Origin: Aureococcus anophagefferens
Taxonomy: Eukaryota > Sar > Pelagophyceae > Pelagomonadales > Pelagomonadaceae
Reading direction: 5' to 3'
DNA length: 64,000 bases
Assembly: GCF_000186865.1 (NCBI RefSeq)
Contig: NW_008705566.1
Span: 2,163,699-2,227,698, forward strand
Each line of letters starts with the position of its first letter. Within the stretch, counting starts at the first letter, position 1. Under the pieces are notes generated by a model that saw only the letters and a program-made list of their open reading frames with translations, had not been told where the DNA came from and did not search any database. Positions 49,066 through 58,138 of this stretch are shown in pieces. A program made the translations under genes and the position numbers.

Positions 49066-49782
49066 TTAGTGGCCGCCGAAAGGACACCAGAAGTCGACGA
49101 CGTGGCCCGCGGCGTCGGTGCGAAAGGAGGGGCTGCCCGTGCACGCGCGCGCGCACTTGGAGACGATGCTGCTGAGGACGCGGCGATGATTTTCCGCGAA
49201 CTTTTTGTAGCCGCCGGCCTCGCGGAACTTGTCGATCAACGCGTAGGAGGACTCGTGCTTGGAAATACCTGCTTGCATCGCGGGGGATGTTCGCCGAGAA
49301 TAACAGTTAGGTAGTAAATGTTGAGGCTTCTGAGGTTGTTGAGGCAAATCGCTGGCTCCAGCGCGGAGGAGCGCTAAGATTACGTCTCGACGGGCTCCGA
49401 CGGCAGGGCCGTAAAAAGCCGCATAATCCAACGCCGCCATCCCCTCATCATCCGTCTGATCGACATCGGCGCCAGCGGAGATGAGCATGTCGACGATCGC
49501 GCGGCGGCGGCGAGCCTTTTCATTTTTGACCTTCAACTCGCCGGTTGCGCAGCAAGCCGCCGCGGCTCCAAGCGGTAAACGACCAGAAGGTATAGGGCTA
49601 TTCACCGGAACACCCGCGTCGAGCAGGACTTTCACGCAGTCGGCGTGTCCTCGCCAAACGGCGGCGTAGAGAGCCCTCTGGCCTTTCTTCCCTTTCTTTA
49701 AGTTCATACCTGGACGCTGCCTAAGAAACTTGCGTAATTTACCAACTTGACCGTGGCTCGCAATCTCGGCAAGACTAGACAT
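49066..49782 (-). CDS. Ankyrin-repeat protein
   Basis: The start is placed at the ATG at 49782 (MSSLAEIASHGQVGKL), giving 238 aa. The frame is open further but overlaps the divergent NAA35 gene. Ankyrin units: ALYAAVWRGHADCVKVLLDA, RAIVDMLISAGADVDQ and ALDYAAFYGPAVG with RRDVILALLRAGA. The tail (IDKFREAGGYKKFAENHRRV) is a basic helix common behind ankyrin arrays in heterokont families. GC is lower than in neighbours, as for the 26.7-kb ankyrin gene. Function unknown. Confidence 0.8.
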   Translation of the reverse strand: MSSLAEIASHGQVGKLRKFLRQRPGMNLKKGKKGQRALYAAVWRGHADCVKVLLDAGVPVNSPIPSGRLPLGAAAACCATGELKVKNEKARRRRAIVDMLISAGADVDQTDDEGMAALDYAAFYGPAVGARRDVILALLRAGASDLPQQPQKPQHLLPNCYSRRTSPAMQAGISKHESSYALIDKFREAGGYKKFAENHRRVLSSIVSKCARACTGSPSFRTDAAGHVVDFWCPFGGH

Positions 49783-49883
49783 CGCGCCGCGATCGGGCTG
49801 CTGCCGAAGCTGTTGCTGCCCTCGATTTGCCTGACTAGTCGCGACGGCAACATTAGCCTGCAGCCTGGTTGCTCGCCGGCAGC

Positions 49884-52365
49884 ATGGCGTCCTTCGCTCC
49901 TGGGCCAAGCGCCACCCCGTCGTCGGACGCCACGGACTGGCAGGACATCACCGACGACGTCGCGGCGGCGGCGTCGTCGTTCACAATCGACGAGCTGCTC
50001 AGCGCCGACACCTTCAGCCTCTTCGAGTCCATGAGCGCCTGCGAGCTGCTGGACCCGAAGATGGACGCGCTGGGCAACGAGGCGCCGCAGCCGTCGGTCG
50101 AGGAGCGGCTGCGGGCCGGCACGATCCCGCTGCGGCTCGAATTGGGCGCCGCGCTCCGCGTGCTCGACCGCCTGCTCGCGCTCGAGGTCGCGTGGTTCGC
50201 GGGCGCGTCCGCGCACGAGTCCGTGCTCACGTGCTTCTACGCGCGGGACCCCGTCTTCGACGCGGCCCGGAGCGTCGACGACTCGGCGGGCACGGCGGCC
50301 GTCGTCGCGGCCGTCGCGTGCTCGCTCTGGGCGCTGGAGGCCGCGCGCGTCGCCGCGCTCCGCGCGGACATCTACGAGGAGGAGGACTTCTGCGCGTCGA
50401 GCGGCGCGTCCGGGTCCGGCGTCGGCACGGACGACCGCGCGCGGGCCCTGGCGCTGGCGGCCGAGGAGCGGCTCGAGGCTCTGGGCGGGCCCGACGCGGA
50501 CGCGGCCGCGCGGCACGTGAGGCACCGGCGGCTGCTCGTCGAGGGCCTCGCGGCCATGCTCAACACGGAGTCGTCGAACGCGACGGTGCTCGAGGCCATG
50601 GTCGACGCGCTCAACGGCGGCGGCGACGCCGAGGGCCGCGACCGGAGCGCCGCGGACGCGGCGGCGGGCGACGCCGCGTTCGGTCCGTGCCGCGACGAGA
50701 GCTCGGCGACGCGCGGCGCGGCGATCAAGGAGGGGGGCTACGCGACCTACGCGGAGCGCGCCGAGAGCCGCGCGGGCAAGCGGCGCCTCGCGTCGGGGCT
50801 GCTGCGGGTCCTGGACCTGCGCCGCGAGCTCGCGGGCTTCCGGTTCTCGTCGCCGGACGGCGCGCGCGTCCCCGAGGCGCTCCAGGGCCGCTACGCGGAG
50901 CACGGCCACCTGCGCGTGTTGCGGTTGGTGGACCTCGTGGGCTCCGAGGACCGGGGCGGCGGGCGCCTCTGCCTGCCGCGGTCGCTCGCGGCGCTCGAGC
51001 TCGGCGGCGACGGCGCGCGGCTCCGCCAGCTGCTGAGCCACGACGACTTCGGCGTCCACGCGTCCTCCGTCGTGCTCGGCAAGGGCGCCAAGAAGTGCTC
51101 CGTCTATTCCCTCGTGACGGACTCGCTGCTCAGCGCGGGCGCGCCGTCGTGCATCCTGTCGACGCGGCCGGGCGCGGAGTTCGCCGCGCGCGCCGCGCGC
51201 GCGACCTTGGACGCGGCGCGCGTCGCCACGGCGAACCGCGCGCGCCTGCGCGCGCGGCTGCCCAACCTGCTGCTGGACTGGGCGGCCCTGGTCCAGGACG
51301 GCATCGAGGCCGACGGGCTGTGCGCGGCGGCGCTGGGCCTCGGCGGCGACCGGAACCGCGTCGACGTCCAGTACTGTGTGCAAATCAAATCTTCAACCCG
51401 ACTTCAATGTGAGCGTATTCGAATGTTTTGACACGATCACTTCCGCCGTGCTTCGAGAACTCGCTGAGAGCAATCGATTCGTCCAAAAATCAGCCGAATC
51501 GACTTCGATTTGACCGAGCTAGAGAATTCTGAAGTTTGGCCCCGACGTCCCAGCTCACTGGTCGATTTGCACACAGGTCCAGTACCTCTACAACTGGGCG
51601 CTGCGCCACTCGCTGCTCCTCATGGAGCAGTGCCTCGCTTTAGACGTCCACCTCGAGCTCATCGCGTCGCCCAAGGAGCTCGAGCAGGTCTTCTGGTACT
51701 GGGAGTACCTCTTGGCCGCGCGCGGCACCGTCGCGTCGTCCGCCGCGCGGCACCGCGTCGTCATGCGCGACACGCTCGCGCGCCAGCCCGACGCGCCGCC
51801 GCTGAGCGACGCCGACGCCGCCCTCGAGAAGCTCGCCGACGACCGCGACGCGGCGTGCGACGCCGTGCTCCGCGCGAAGCGGTGCCTCTGCCGGGGGCTC
51901 CACCAGTTGTGCGCGAACGCGAACGCGGCCGCGCGCGCGGCGGACCCGGGCTACGACGACGACGCCGTCTACGTCGCCGCGTCGCTGCGCTTCGCGAAGC
52001 GCTTCGCGCACTTTTCGTGCTTCGCGGACCCGCCGCACGTCAGCTTCGCGGACTACGAGCGCGTCGCGGGCGCGCAGCGCGGCGGCGCCGCGGGGCGGCT
52101 CGCGGACTCGGCGAGCGACCTCTTCCAGAACGCGAAGCAGCTGCTGGACCAGGCCGCGAAGATCGGCGACCCGGCGGCGGCGCTCGCGGGCGCGGACGTC
52201 GACGGCGCCGAGCTCCGCGCGCTCATGAAGGTCGCCGTCGCGAACCGCGTCAACATCGTCCGCGAGCAGGCCGGCGGGGGCGCGACCCGGGGCCTCGACG
52301 TCGCCTTCAAGTTCCACGAGCATTTTCCCGTCCTGAGCAGCGCGGCCGCCGCGTCGCCGCCCTGA
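49884..52365 (+). CDS. NAA35: NatC N-acetyltransferase auxiliary subunit (Mak10/NAA35)
   Basis: Exon 1 is 49884-51365 and exon 2 is 51577-52365. Joining them gives 756 aa in one frame. The N-terminus has the Mak10 signature: DELLSADTFSLFESMSACEL then LDPKMDAL, followed by ALRVLDRLLALEVAWF and SVLTCFYARDP. The C-terminal half carries HLRVLRLVDLVG and the helical ALRHSLLLMEQCLALDVHLE and QVFWYWEYLLAARG blocks typical of the family. In NatC, this subunit anchors the catalytic NAA30 to ribosomes for N-terminal acetylation of Met-hydrophobic proteins. Without splicing, exon 1 ends at 51431. The intron is a transposon-like introner (see entry). Confidence 0.9.
51366..51584 (+). mobile_element. Introner (family B, 203 bp) with TIRs and TSD
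   Basis: A perfect 8-bp duplication GTCCAGTA (51366-51373, 51577-51584) flanks an element at 51374-51576. The element's ends are perfect 13-bp inverted repeats, CTGTGTGCAAATC and GATTTGCACACAG. It is far more AT-rich than the exons. Splicing from the GT of the left duplication (51366) to the terminal CAG (51576) restores GTC CAG TAC CTC and the NAA35 frame exactly. Confidence 0.93.
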
Positions 52366-52629
52366 GTCGTCTTCTCGGGCGTCGCGGGATCTTAAATCAC
52401 ACACATTAGGACTAGCTGCTTCTTTTGTTGGGGTTTCCGGGCGGGTTGCGGCGGTTTCGGGAGGTGTAAAGCGGGCAAGCATGGGAGGTCTCGAGGTGCT
52501 CGCGCTCGCCGATTTTTTGCCAGCGGCGGCGCAGTCTTCAAAAACGCCGCGTCGCCCTGCCGCGCCGCAACGCCATCTAAAAACCGCCTGCCAAGAGCAC
52601 CGCACATCACACCTTCTCGTCGTGTAAAT

Positions 52630-52896
52630 ATGGGTATCATCTCGAAGATTAAAGCGCTCTTCGGGAGCCGGAAGCAGAAGGACGTGACGATCAAAAATCC
52701 CCTTCACAAGACGCCTCGCAAGCAGGCCACGCCGAAGGCCAAGGCCTCAGCTAAGAAGAAGCCGGCGTCGGCGAAGAAGCCCAAGTCCGCCGTCAAGAAG
52801 CCGGCATCGGCGAAGAAGGCCGCGCCCAAGCCCGCGGCCGCGAAGCGTCGCCGCTCGCTTCGGCCGCACCGCGCGCCGACGCCGAAGAAGAAGTGA
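52630..52896 (+). CDS. Small H1-like basic nuclear protein
   Basis: This is an 88-aa protein. The N-terminal module (MGIISKIKALFGSRKQKD) is followed by a Lys/Ala/Pro tail with AKKKPASAKKPKS repeats typical of linker-histone C-termini and ending in PTPKKK. No winged-helix globular domain is present. The leader matches the WGR protein at 61858 (MGVFSTLKSLFKTSKK), so the two are paralogs. Convergent with the MYND-RING-Sel1 gene. It probably binds DNA. Confidence 0.72.
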   Translation: MGIISKIKALFGSRKQKDVTIKNPLHKTPRKQATPKAKASAKKKPASAKKPKSAVKKPASAKKAAPKPAAAKRRRSLRPHRAPTPKKK

Positions 52897-53129
52897 AAGG
52901 CGTAGTCGTCGTCGGCGCACGCCGTCGGTTCGAGCGATGCATCGATCACTAGCAACACTCACGTCCATCCAGTGACGGCATCCATTCCGTCATCCGCGCG
53001 ATCCCCGGATCCGAGTCCCGCCGCCGCGGGGCAGACGAGGTCGCCAGTGAGTCGCTACGTGCTAGTATAGTGATCTTACCCGTAATCAACGGGGGTGCGC
53101 GCCCTCCGCCTAGGGCGTCCAATGGGCTG

Positions 53130-54814
53130 TTACGAGTGGCTCAGGCCCAGGCTGTGGTACATGCGGAGGACGTCCGCCTCGGAAGTCTCCTGGCTGCTCG
53201 GGGGAAGGCGGATGGATAAGTCGTCGTCGTAAAGCACAAATCCACAATTTCCTTCCTCATACTCGACCTCGTACTTCGCGCATAACTCCTCCTCATCGAG
53301 ATGATTTTCACGCGCTCGAGCGCGTTCGTGTTCGGCAGGCTCAAAGTTAACCCACGTGTCGATGACCTTTCCGGCGGCCCAGGAGCCAGGGACCAACTCG
53401 TCAGGACCCGGTTCGTCATGATCGCTGTCTTGGCTGAAAACTTCCACCTCCGTGCCGATGGCGAACCGGAGTCGCGCTCGTATACAGTCGTCGCTGTCCC
53501 TGGGCGCATAAATCAATTCGCCGTCTTCCAGCTCGATCTGATAGGGCATGTAGATACCCGCGGGGAGCGTCGCATGGCGGTACCAGAGCGCCACGATGTT
53601 GCCAGAGGACCAGCTCGTGCCTGTGCAACACTCGACCGAATCCCCGATTTTGAAACGAAGTTCGACGTCCGTCGGGGGCGCGGGGGCCATGAGGAGATGC
53701 TCGAGACCGTTTTTCGCATCCTTCAGACCTCCGGCAACGGCGCGTTCAAACCATCGCTTCGCTTCGTCCAGGTCCCCACCAGGCTCGAACTGAATCATTT
53801 CTGCCAGGTTAAGCATTCCTAGTACGTCGCCCCGCTCTGCGGCAGCGCGATACAGCTGCTTCGCCTTCTTTCTGTCCCTTTTGATGAAAGTTGGTTTGTT
53901 GTATAATACACCAAGATTCACCATAGCCTCCACATCCCCGAGCTCCACGGCGCGTTTGTAAATTCGGGCGGCTTTTTTGTCTGATCTCGCGAAGCTAAAT
54001 AGGCCGTCGCGATACAAGTTGCCCAAATGATTGATCGCTTCTGGCACATCGTTCTCCACGTGTCGACGAAGCCGTGCCAGCTGCTCCGCTTTATCTTCCG
54101 GGCACGGCAAGCGACACAGAGGACACGGCTCGCCTCGACACTTCTTCGCGCACGAGTCGCAGACCCGCCGGCAACAACAGATGAGAAGCACGTTCGTCGC
54201 ATTCACGTCCCATTCCTCCATGCAGATCGGGCACCGCGACCCGAAACGCTCCGACGTCGGCGCCCGCTCCGGGTTCGCCTCGCGCCGCGCGCGAGCGGCC
54301 TCGTGCTCAGCGGCGATGCGCGCGCGGACCTCGTCGGCGTGCGATCGCGGCGCGGGGCCGTAGACCACCTCGGGCGTGGGCGGGGGCGCAGATGGCGGCG
54401 CCTCGGCCCGGGCCGCCTCCGCGGCGCGTTCGTGCCGGATCTTCTTGCACGCCGTCCGGTGGCCGCGGTCGCGCCAATCGATTCTTTGACAGTCCGTCGA
54501 GCAGTACCTGCCCGGGATGCGTTGCGCGGCGCGAGCGCGCCCCGACCCGTTCGCGGCGCGGGCAGGGTCGCGCGTGACGGCGCGCCGGGACGCGTCGTGC
54601 GGCGCGAGAGCGCGCCGCCCCCGACCTCTGCGCCGGGATCGCACTGCGTCGTCCCGCAGGGGCAGTTGAGCTTCGCCTTCTCTCCACAGATCGTGCAGGT
54701 GAGGCGGAGCTTGAGCGCTTTCGCCCGCGCCTTCTTCACCTCGTACTCGCGTTGCTTGATCTGCCAGTCCATCAACTTCGGGGCCCCCGCATCCGCGCTC
54801 GGCGTCTCCGACAT
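53130..54814 (-). CDS. MYND-RING-Sel1 repeat protein, copy 1 (two exons)
   Basis: Exon 1 is 54814-54645; a 137-bp intron (donor GTGCGA, acceptor CGGGCAG) is followed by exon 2 from 54507. The splice joins the halves of a MYND finger (CTICGEKAKLNCPCGTTQ with YCSTDCQRIDWRDRGHRTAC). Without splicing the finger is broken. A RING-type finger follows (CPICMEEWDV, CCCRRVCDSCAKKC, CPLCR), then four Sel1/TPR-like repeats (AARIYKRAVELGDVEAMVNL; KQLYRAAAERGDVLGMLNL; RWFERAVAGG). The C-terminal about 170 residues hold SH3- or Tudor-like repeats (FKIGDSVECCTG; IELEDGELIYAP). An ERAD-like or ubiquitin-ligase scaffold is plausible; the substrate is unknown. Confidence 0.85.
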
Positions 54815-54943
54815 GATTCGAGGCGTGCAAGGTGCGCTACGAGCGACGATCTGCCACTGCAAGTGGAGGCGCCTGCTGAACCTCGTGAGATCGAGCTGTC
54901 CAGGGGAACCACCTTACACCTCACCTTACACCGCCCTCTCTCT

Positions 54944-57900
54944 CTACGCCGACGACGGCGCGATCTCCAGCCCGCGGTCCTTGCGGCTCTTGATGTCGTA
55001 GAGCGCGCCGCGGTAGGGCACGCGGCGGAGGACGCCGTCGAAGCCGCGGGGCGTCCGCGCGTCGCGGAGGAGCGCGGCCGGGTCCGCCGCGCCCTGTACC
55101 GGCGGGTCGAAGCCGAAGAGCGTGCGGATCACCGCCGACGCGAGCGTGACCCCGCAGGTCGCCAGGTAGGCCTGGTCGCCGCCCTTGCGCGGCGGCCGGA
55201 CCATCTCCGTGTTGTTGTCGCCGTAGACGCGGTGCGCCTGGCCAAAAGGCCCCTCGGACAGGACGCCGCCGGCGTCGCGGAGCAGGTCCAGGGCGCCCGC
55301 ATAGTCGCCGAGGTTGCCTACGGGGGAATCGCGGTGGGACGCGCCGAGATACGGGACGCGGCGGCGAACCCAGCGCCGTCGCCGAGAGGCCGACCCAGCC
55401 GTCCCAGGCGCCGCGGGGCCCGTGGTCCGCGCGGTCCGAGTCGGGAGCCGCTGCGTCGTCCAGGCTCAGCGCCCGCATCCAGCCCGGCGTGCGGAGCTCT
55501 TCATCAAAAAAGCCGCGCATGGCTTTTCGCGCGCCGGCGTCGACGTCGCCGGGGATGGACGTGCCGACGTGGATGAAGTCGAGGCACGTGCGCACGGGCA
55601 CGGTCTCGTTCGGATAGCGCGCTTCAAAGTAGCCGCCGTCCTCGACGAGGAGCCCCAGCGTCGCGTTCGACGCCGCCGCGGCCAGCTGCTCGAGATACGC
55701 CGCTCGCGTTCCGTTGCCCTCTTTTCGGTGGAGCGCCGCGGTCTCGCGGAGCATCCACGCGTTCGCGGCGCCCAAGGCCGCGACGCCGTGGACGTAGGTC
55801 GGCACGCACCTAGCAAGCATGACGGTGACGAATGCCACCCAAAATCTCTCGAACATTCGTCACGGCCGCGGGACTCCGGCGCGCACTCGAGGAAGCCGTC
55901 GGGCGACGCGCCGTAGTCCGGCATGCCGCCGTCGAGCTGGGGCAACGCCAGGTAGGCCGTCGCGAGGCCGTCGAGCGCGTCGACGGCGACGTCCGCGCCG
56001 CCGAGCGCGACGGCGGCCCGCAGCGTGAGGAACGTCGCGTAGCGGCTGAAGGCGTAGTACTTGCCCGCGCCGCGCCGCGTGAGGATGTCCAGCACGTTGT
56101 TGTGGTCCAGATCCGCGCCGAGGAACAGCGCGCCGACGTCCGCGACCGCGGGCGCGTCGAGGAGCGCCCAGACGTCCGAGGAGTAGCCCGTGTCCCACAT
56201 GTAGAGCGCCGTGGCGCCCGCCGTCGTCCCGACGCTCCGGTACACGGTCTCGCCCGCCGGCGTCGTCTGGGACACGGCCCCGAAGGACAGCAGCGCGCCG
56301 TAGTACGTCCGCAGGAGCTCCGCGTCGTCCGTCTCGAGGACCGGCAGGTTGCCGGGGTAACTCGCACCGTCGGGCTCGAAGAGCGACGCCCACCACGCCT
56401 CGGAGCCCGCGCCGGCGGCGTCGAACGCCTTGGGGAAATCGGCGGCCGCCGCCGCCGCGTCGGCCTCGACGGCGTCGTCCTCGAGCCCGACGTCCAGCAC
56501 GAACGCGACCCAGCCCGACGGGAAGTGCTCGTCGAGGGACACGGCGCACGCGACCTTCGCGGCCCCAGCGGCGGCGGAGAGCTCGCAGGGCGCGTCCGAC
56601 GCCGCCGCGGCCATGCCCGCGCACGCGCGCTTTGGGGGCGCGCGCGACGTCGCGACGCATTGGCGCGTCGCTTCGTTGATCAGTAAACCGCCGTCGTAGC
56701 GGAACTGCTGGTGGGGAAAGTCCGACGAGTCCCGCGCGTGGCAGCCGTACTGGCCGATGTCCGTGTAGTTGAAGCCGTGGATCGCGTCGAGGCAGAGGCC
56801 CGTCTCCGCGGCGACGATGGATCCGCCCTTCAAGGCGAACTCGCCGGCGCCCGCGCCGCAGCCGTCGGCCATCATGAGGGGCTGCGCGCTCGCGTTCGAG
56901 AGGCACGAGGCCGTCGCCGCGTTCTGGAGTGTCGAATTCCCACCGTCGAAGAGCGCGCCGGACCAGCGCTGCCGCGGCTCGTCGGCGTCGCAGTCCTCGA
57001 GGAAGAGCACGGGCCGCAGGGGTCGCGCGTCGCAGGACCGCGCGGACGAGCCGTTCAGCGTCGCGGCGTAGCTCCCGGCGTCCGTGGGCGGCCCGGGGTG
57101 GCCCCACTCCCAGCCTGCCAAGCATCACGGTAACGATTTCTCACAGGTTTCCCACCCCAAATCTCTCGAAACTCGTCACGGCCACAGGACGCTGCTCCCA
57201 GCCCGTCGCCTCGAACCACTGGACCTCGGCGACCTACCGAGCACGACGGTAACGATGTTTCATCGTTTTCCCAGCCGAAATCTCTCGAAAATCGTCACGG
57301 CCACAAGACGCCGTCTGCGACCAACTCCGCCTCGATGGACACGTCGACGGGCGCGTCCGTCGGGTTCGTGAAGTCGAGGCGGACCTGCGCGTCGTAGACT
57401 CGCGAAAGAGGTGAATTCCCAGAGGCGCGGCAGACGCGCGAGCACCTGCGTGGCGTTGAAGCCCACGCGGACCGTCGACGTGACGTCGATGGTGACGCCG
57501 TCCACGAGCACCTCGCCGGAGCGCACGAGCTCGTGGGGCCGCCAGCGGATCGTTCGGAGCGCTGGCTTCGCGCCGCCGAAGGCCAGGTTGCGCGGGAACG
57601 CCGCGCCGCTGGCGCCGCCGCCGCCCGCGCCGAAGATCGGCGGGAACGTCAGCGACGTCACGGCGACGACGTCGTCCGTCGCCGCGGCGACGCCGCCGCG
57701 GAGCGCGCCGAGCTGCGCCGGCGCCTGGTCGCCGCCGAAGAATTGGAGCGTCGCGAGGTCGTCGCCGGCGGACGCCTGCGCGCGTGCGTCGGGTCCGCGG
57801 GCGCTGGGCGGGGCGACGCACCTGGCCCGGCGCGACGCAGCGGTCGTCCTTCCAGCAGCAGCGCGCGTGGCCGCAGGCCGCCTCCGTGTACGGCGAGCCA

Positions 57901-58034
57901 GGGCAGTCCGGCGCGCCGTCGCTCGGCAGGCCGCAGACCTGGACGTCGAGCACGTCCGTGGACCAATCTTCGAGCGTCGGCGGGCCGAGCGCGGCGGCGA
58001 GCGGGAGCACGAAAAGCAGTGTGGGCAGCCCCAT
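54944..58034 (-). CDS. Secreted six-hairpin glycosidase-like enzyme with trefoil and ricin-type modules, introner-split
   Basis: A signal peptide (MGLPTLLFVLPLAAALG) is followed by a P-type trefoil-like motif (CPGSPYTEAACGHARCCW). Then come a beta-rich domain, a ricin-B-like lectin (GLCLDAIHGFNYTDIGQYGC; INEATRQCVAT) and an (alpha/alpha)6 region (LYMWDTGYSSDVWALLDAP; HNNVLDILTRRGAGKYYAFS; CVPTYVHGVAALGAANAWM; HGPRGAWDGWVGLSATAL). The glycosidase family is uncertain (trehalase/GH63-like fold). Introns: 57821-57776 (46 bp), introners at 57321-57234, 57202-57115 and 55886-55810, and 55369-55318 (52 bp); all keep phase. One further frame change near 57400 is not resolved. It probably hydrolyses extracellular or ER glycans. 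Confidence 0.75.
55810..55886 (-). mobile_element. Introner (family A), copy in glycosidase gene
   Basis: Donor GTGCGCGC at 55886 and the exon bases after the terminal CTAG, GTGCGTGC, form an 8-bp duplication with one mismatch. The body GCGGCCGTGACGAATGTTCG, then AGAGATTTTGGG, is shared with the two copies below. Splicing gives GAG TGC GTG CCG (ECVP). Confidence 0.85.
57115..57202 (-). mobile_element. Introner (family A), GC-AG intron
   Basis: An exact 8-bp duplication GCTGGGAG lies at the intron start and just after the terminal GGCAG. The 5' splice site is therefore GC, taken from the duplication. The body is CAGCGTCCTGTGGCCGTGAC, then GAGTTTCGAGAGATTTGGGG. Splicing gives ATG-free continuity EATGWEWGHPG. 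Confidence 0.88.
57234..57321 (-). mobile_element. Introner (family A), GT-AG intron
   Basis: GTCGCAGA at the start and GTCGCCGA after the terminal GGTAG form an 8-bp duplication with one mismatch. The body is CGGCGTCTTGTGGCCGTGAC, then GATTTTCGAGAGATTTCGG. Splicing joins VSIEAEL to VAEVQWFE. Confidence 0.86.
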
Positions 58035-58138
58035 CGCGATCGCGGATCAGAATTCAAGCTTCACCGTCGACAAATTGATGCTGTTGAAGCACGCGGGAGC
58101 TAACCCAAGTGCTAACCCCGTGCGAGCCAAACGAGCGA

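Noticed and set aside
57380..57420. A short intron of about 37 bp joining VLA to YDAQVRL
   Set aside because: A GTCTGC...GCGAG model fits the phase, but it would be very short and a plain base error fits equally well. I left it unresolved.
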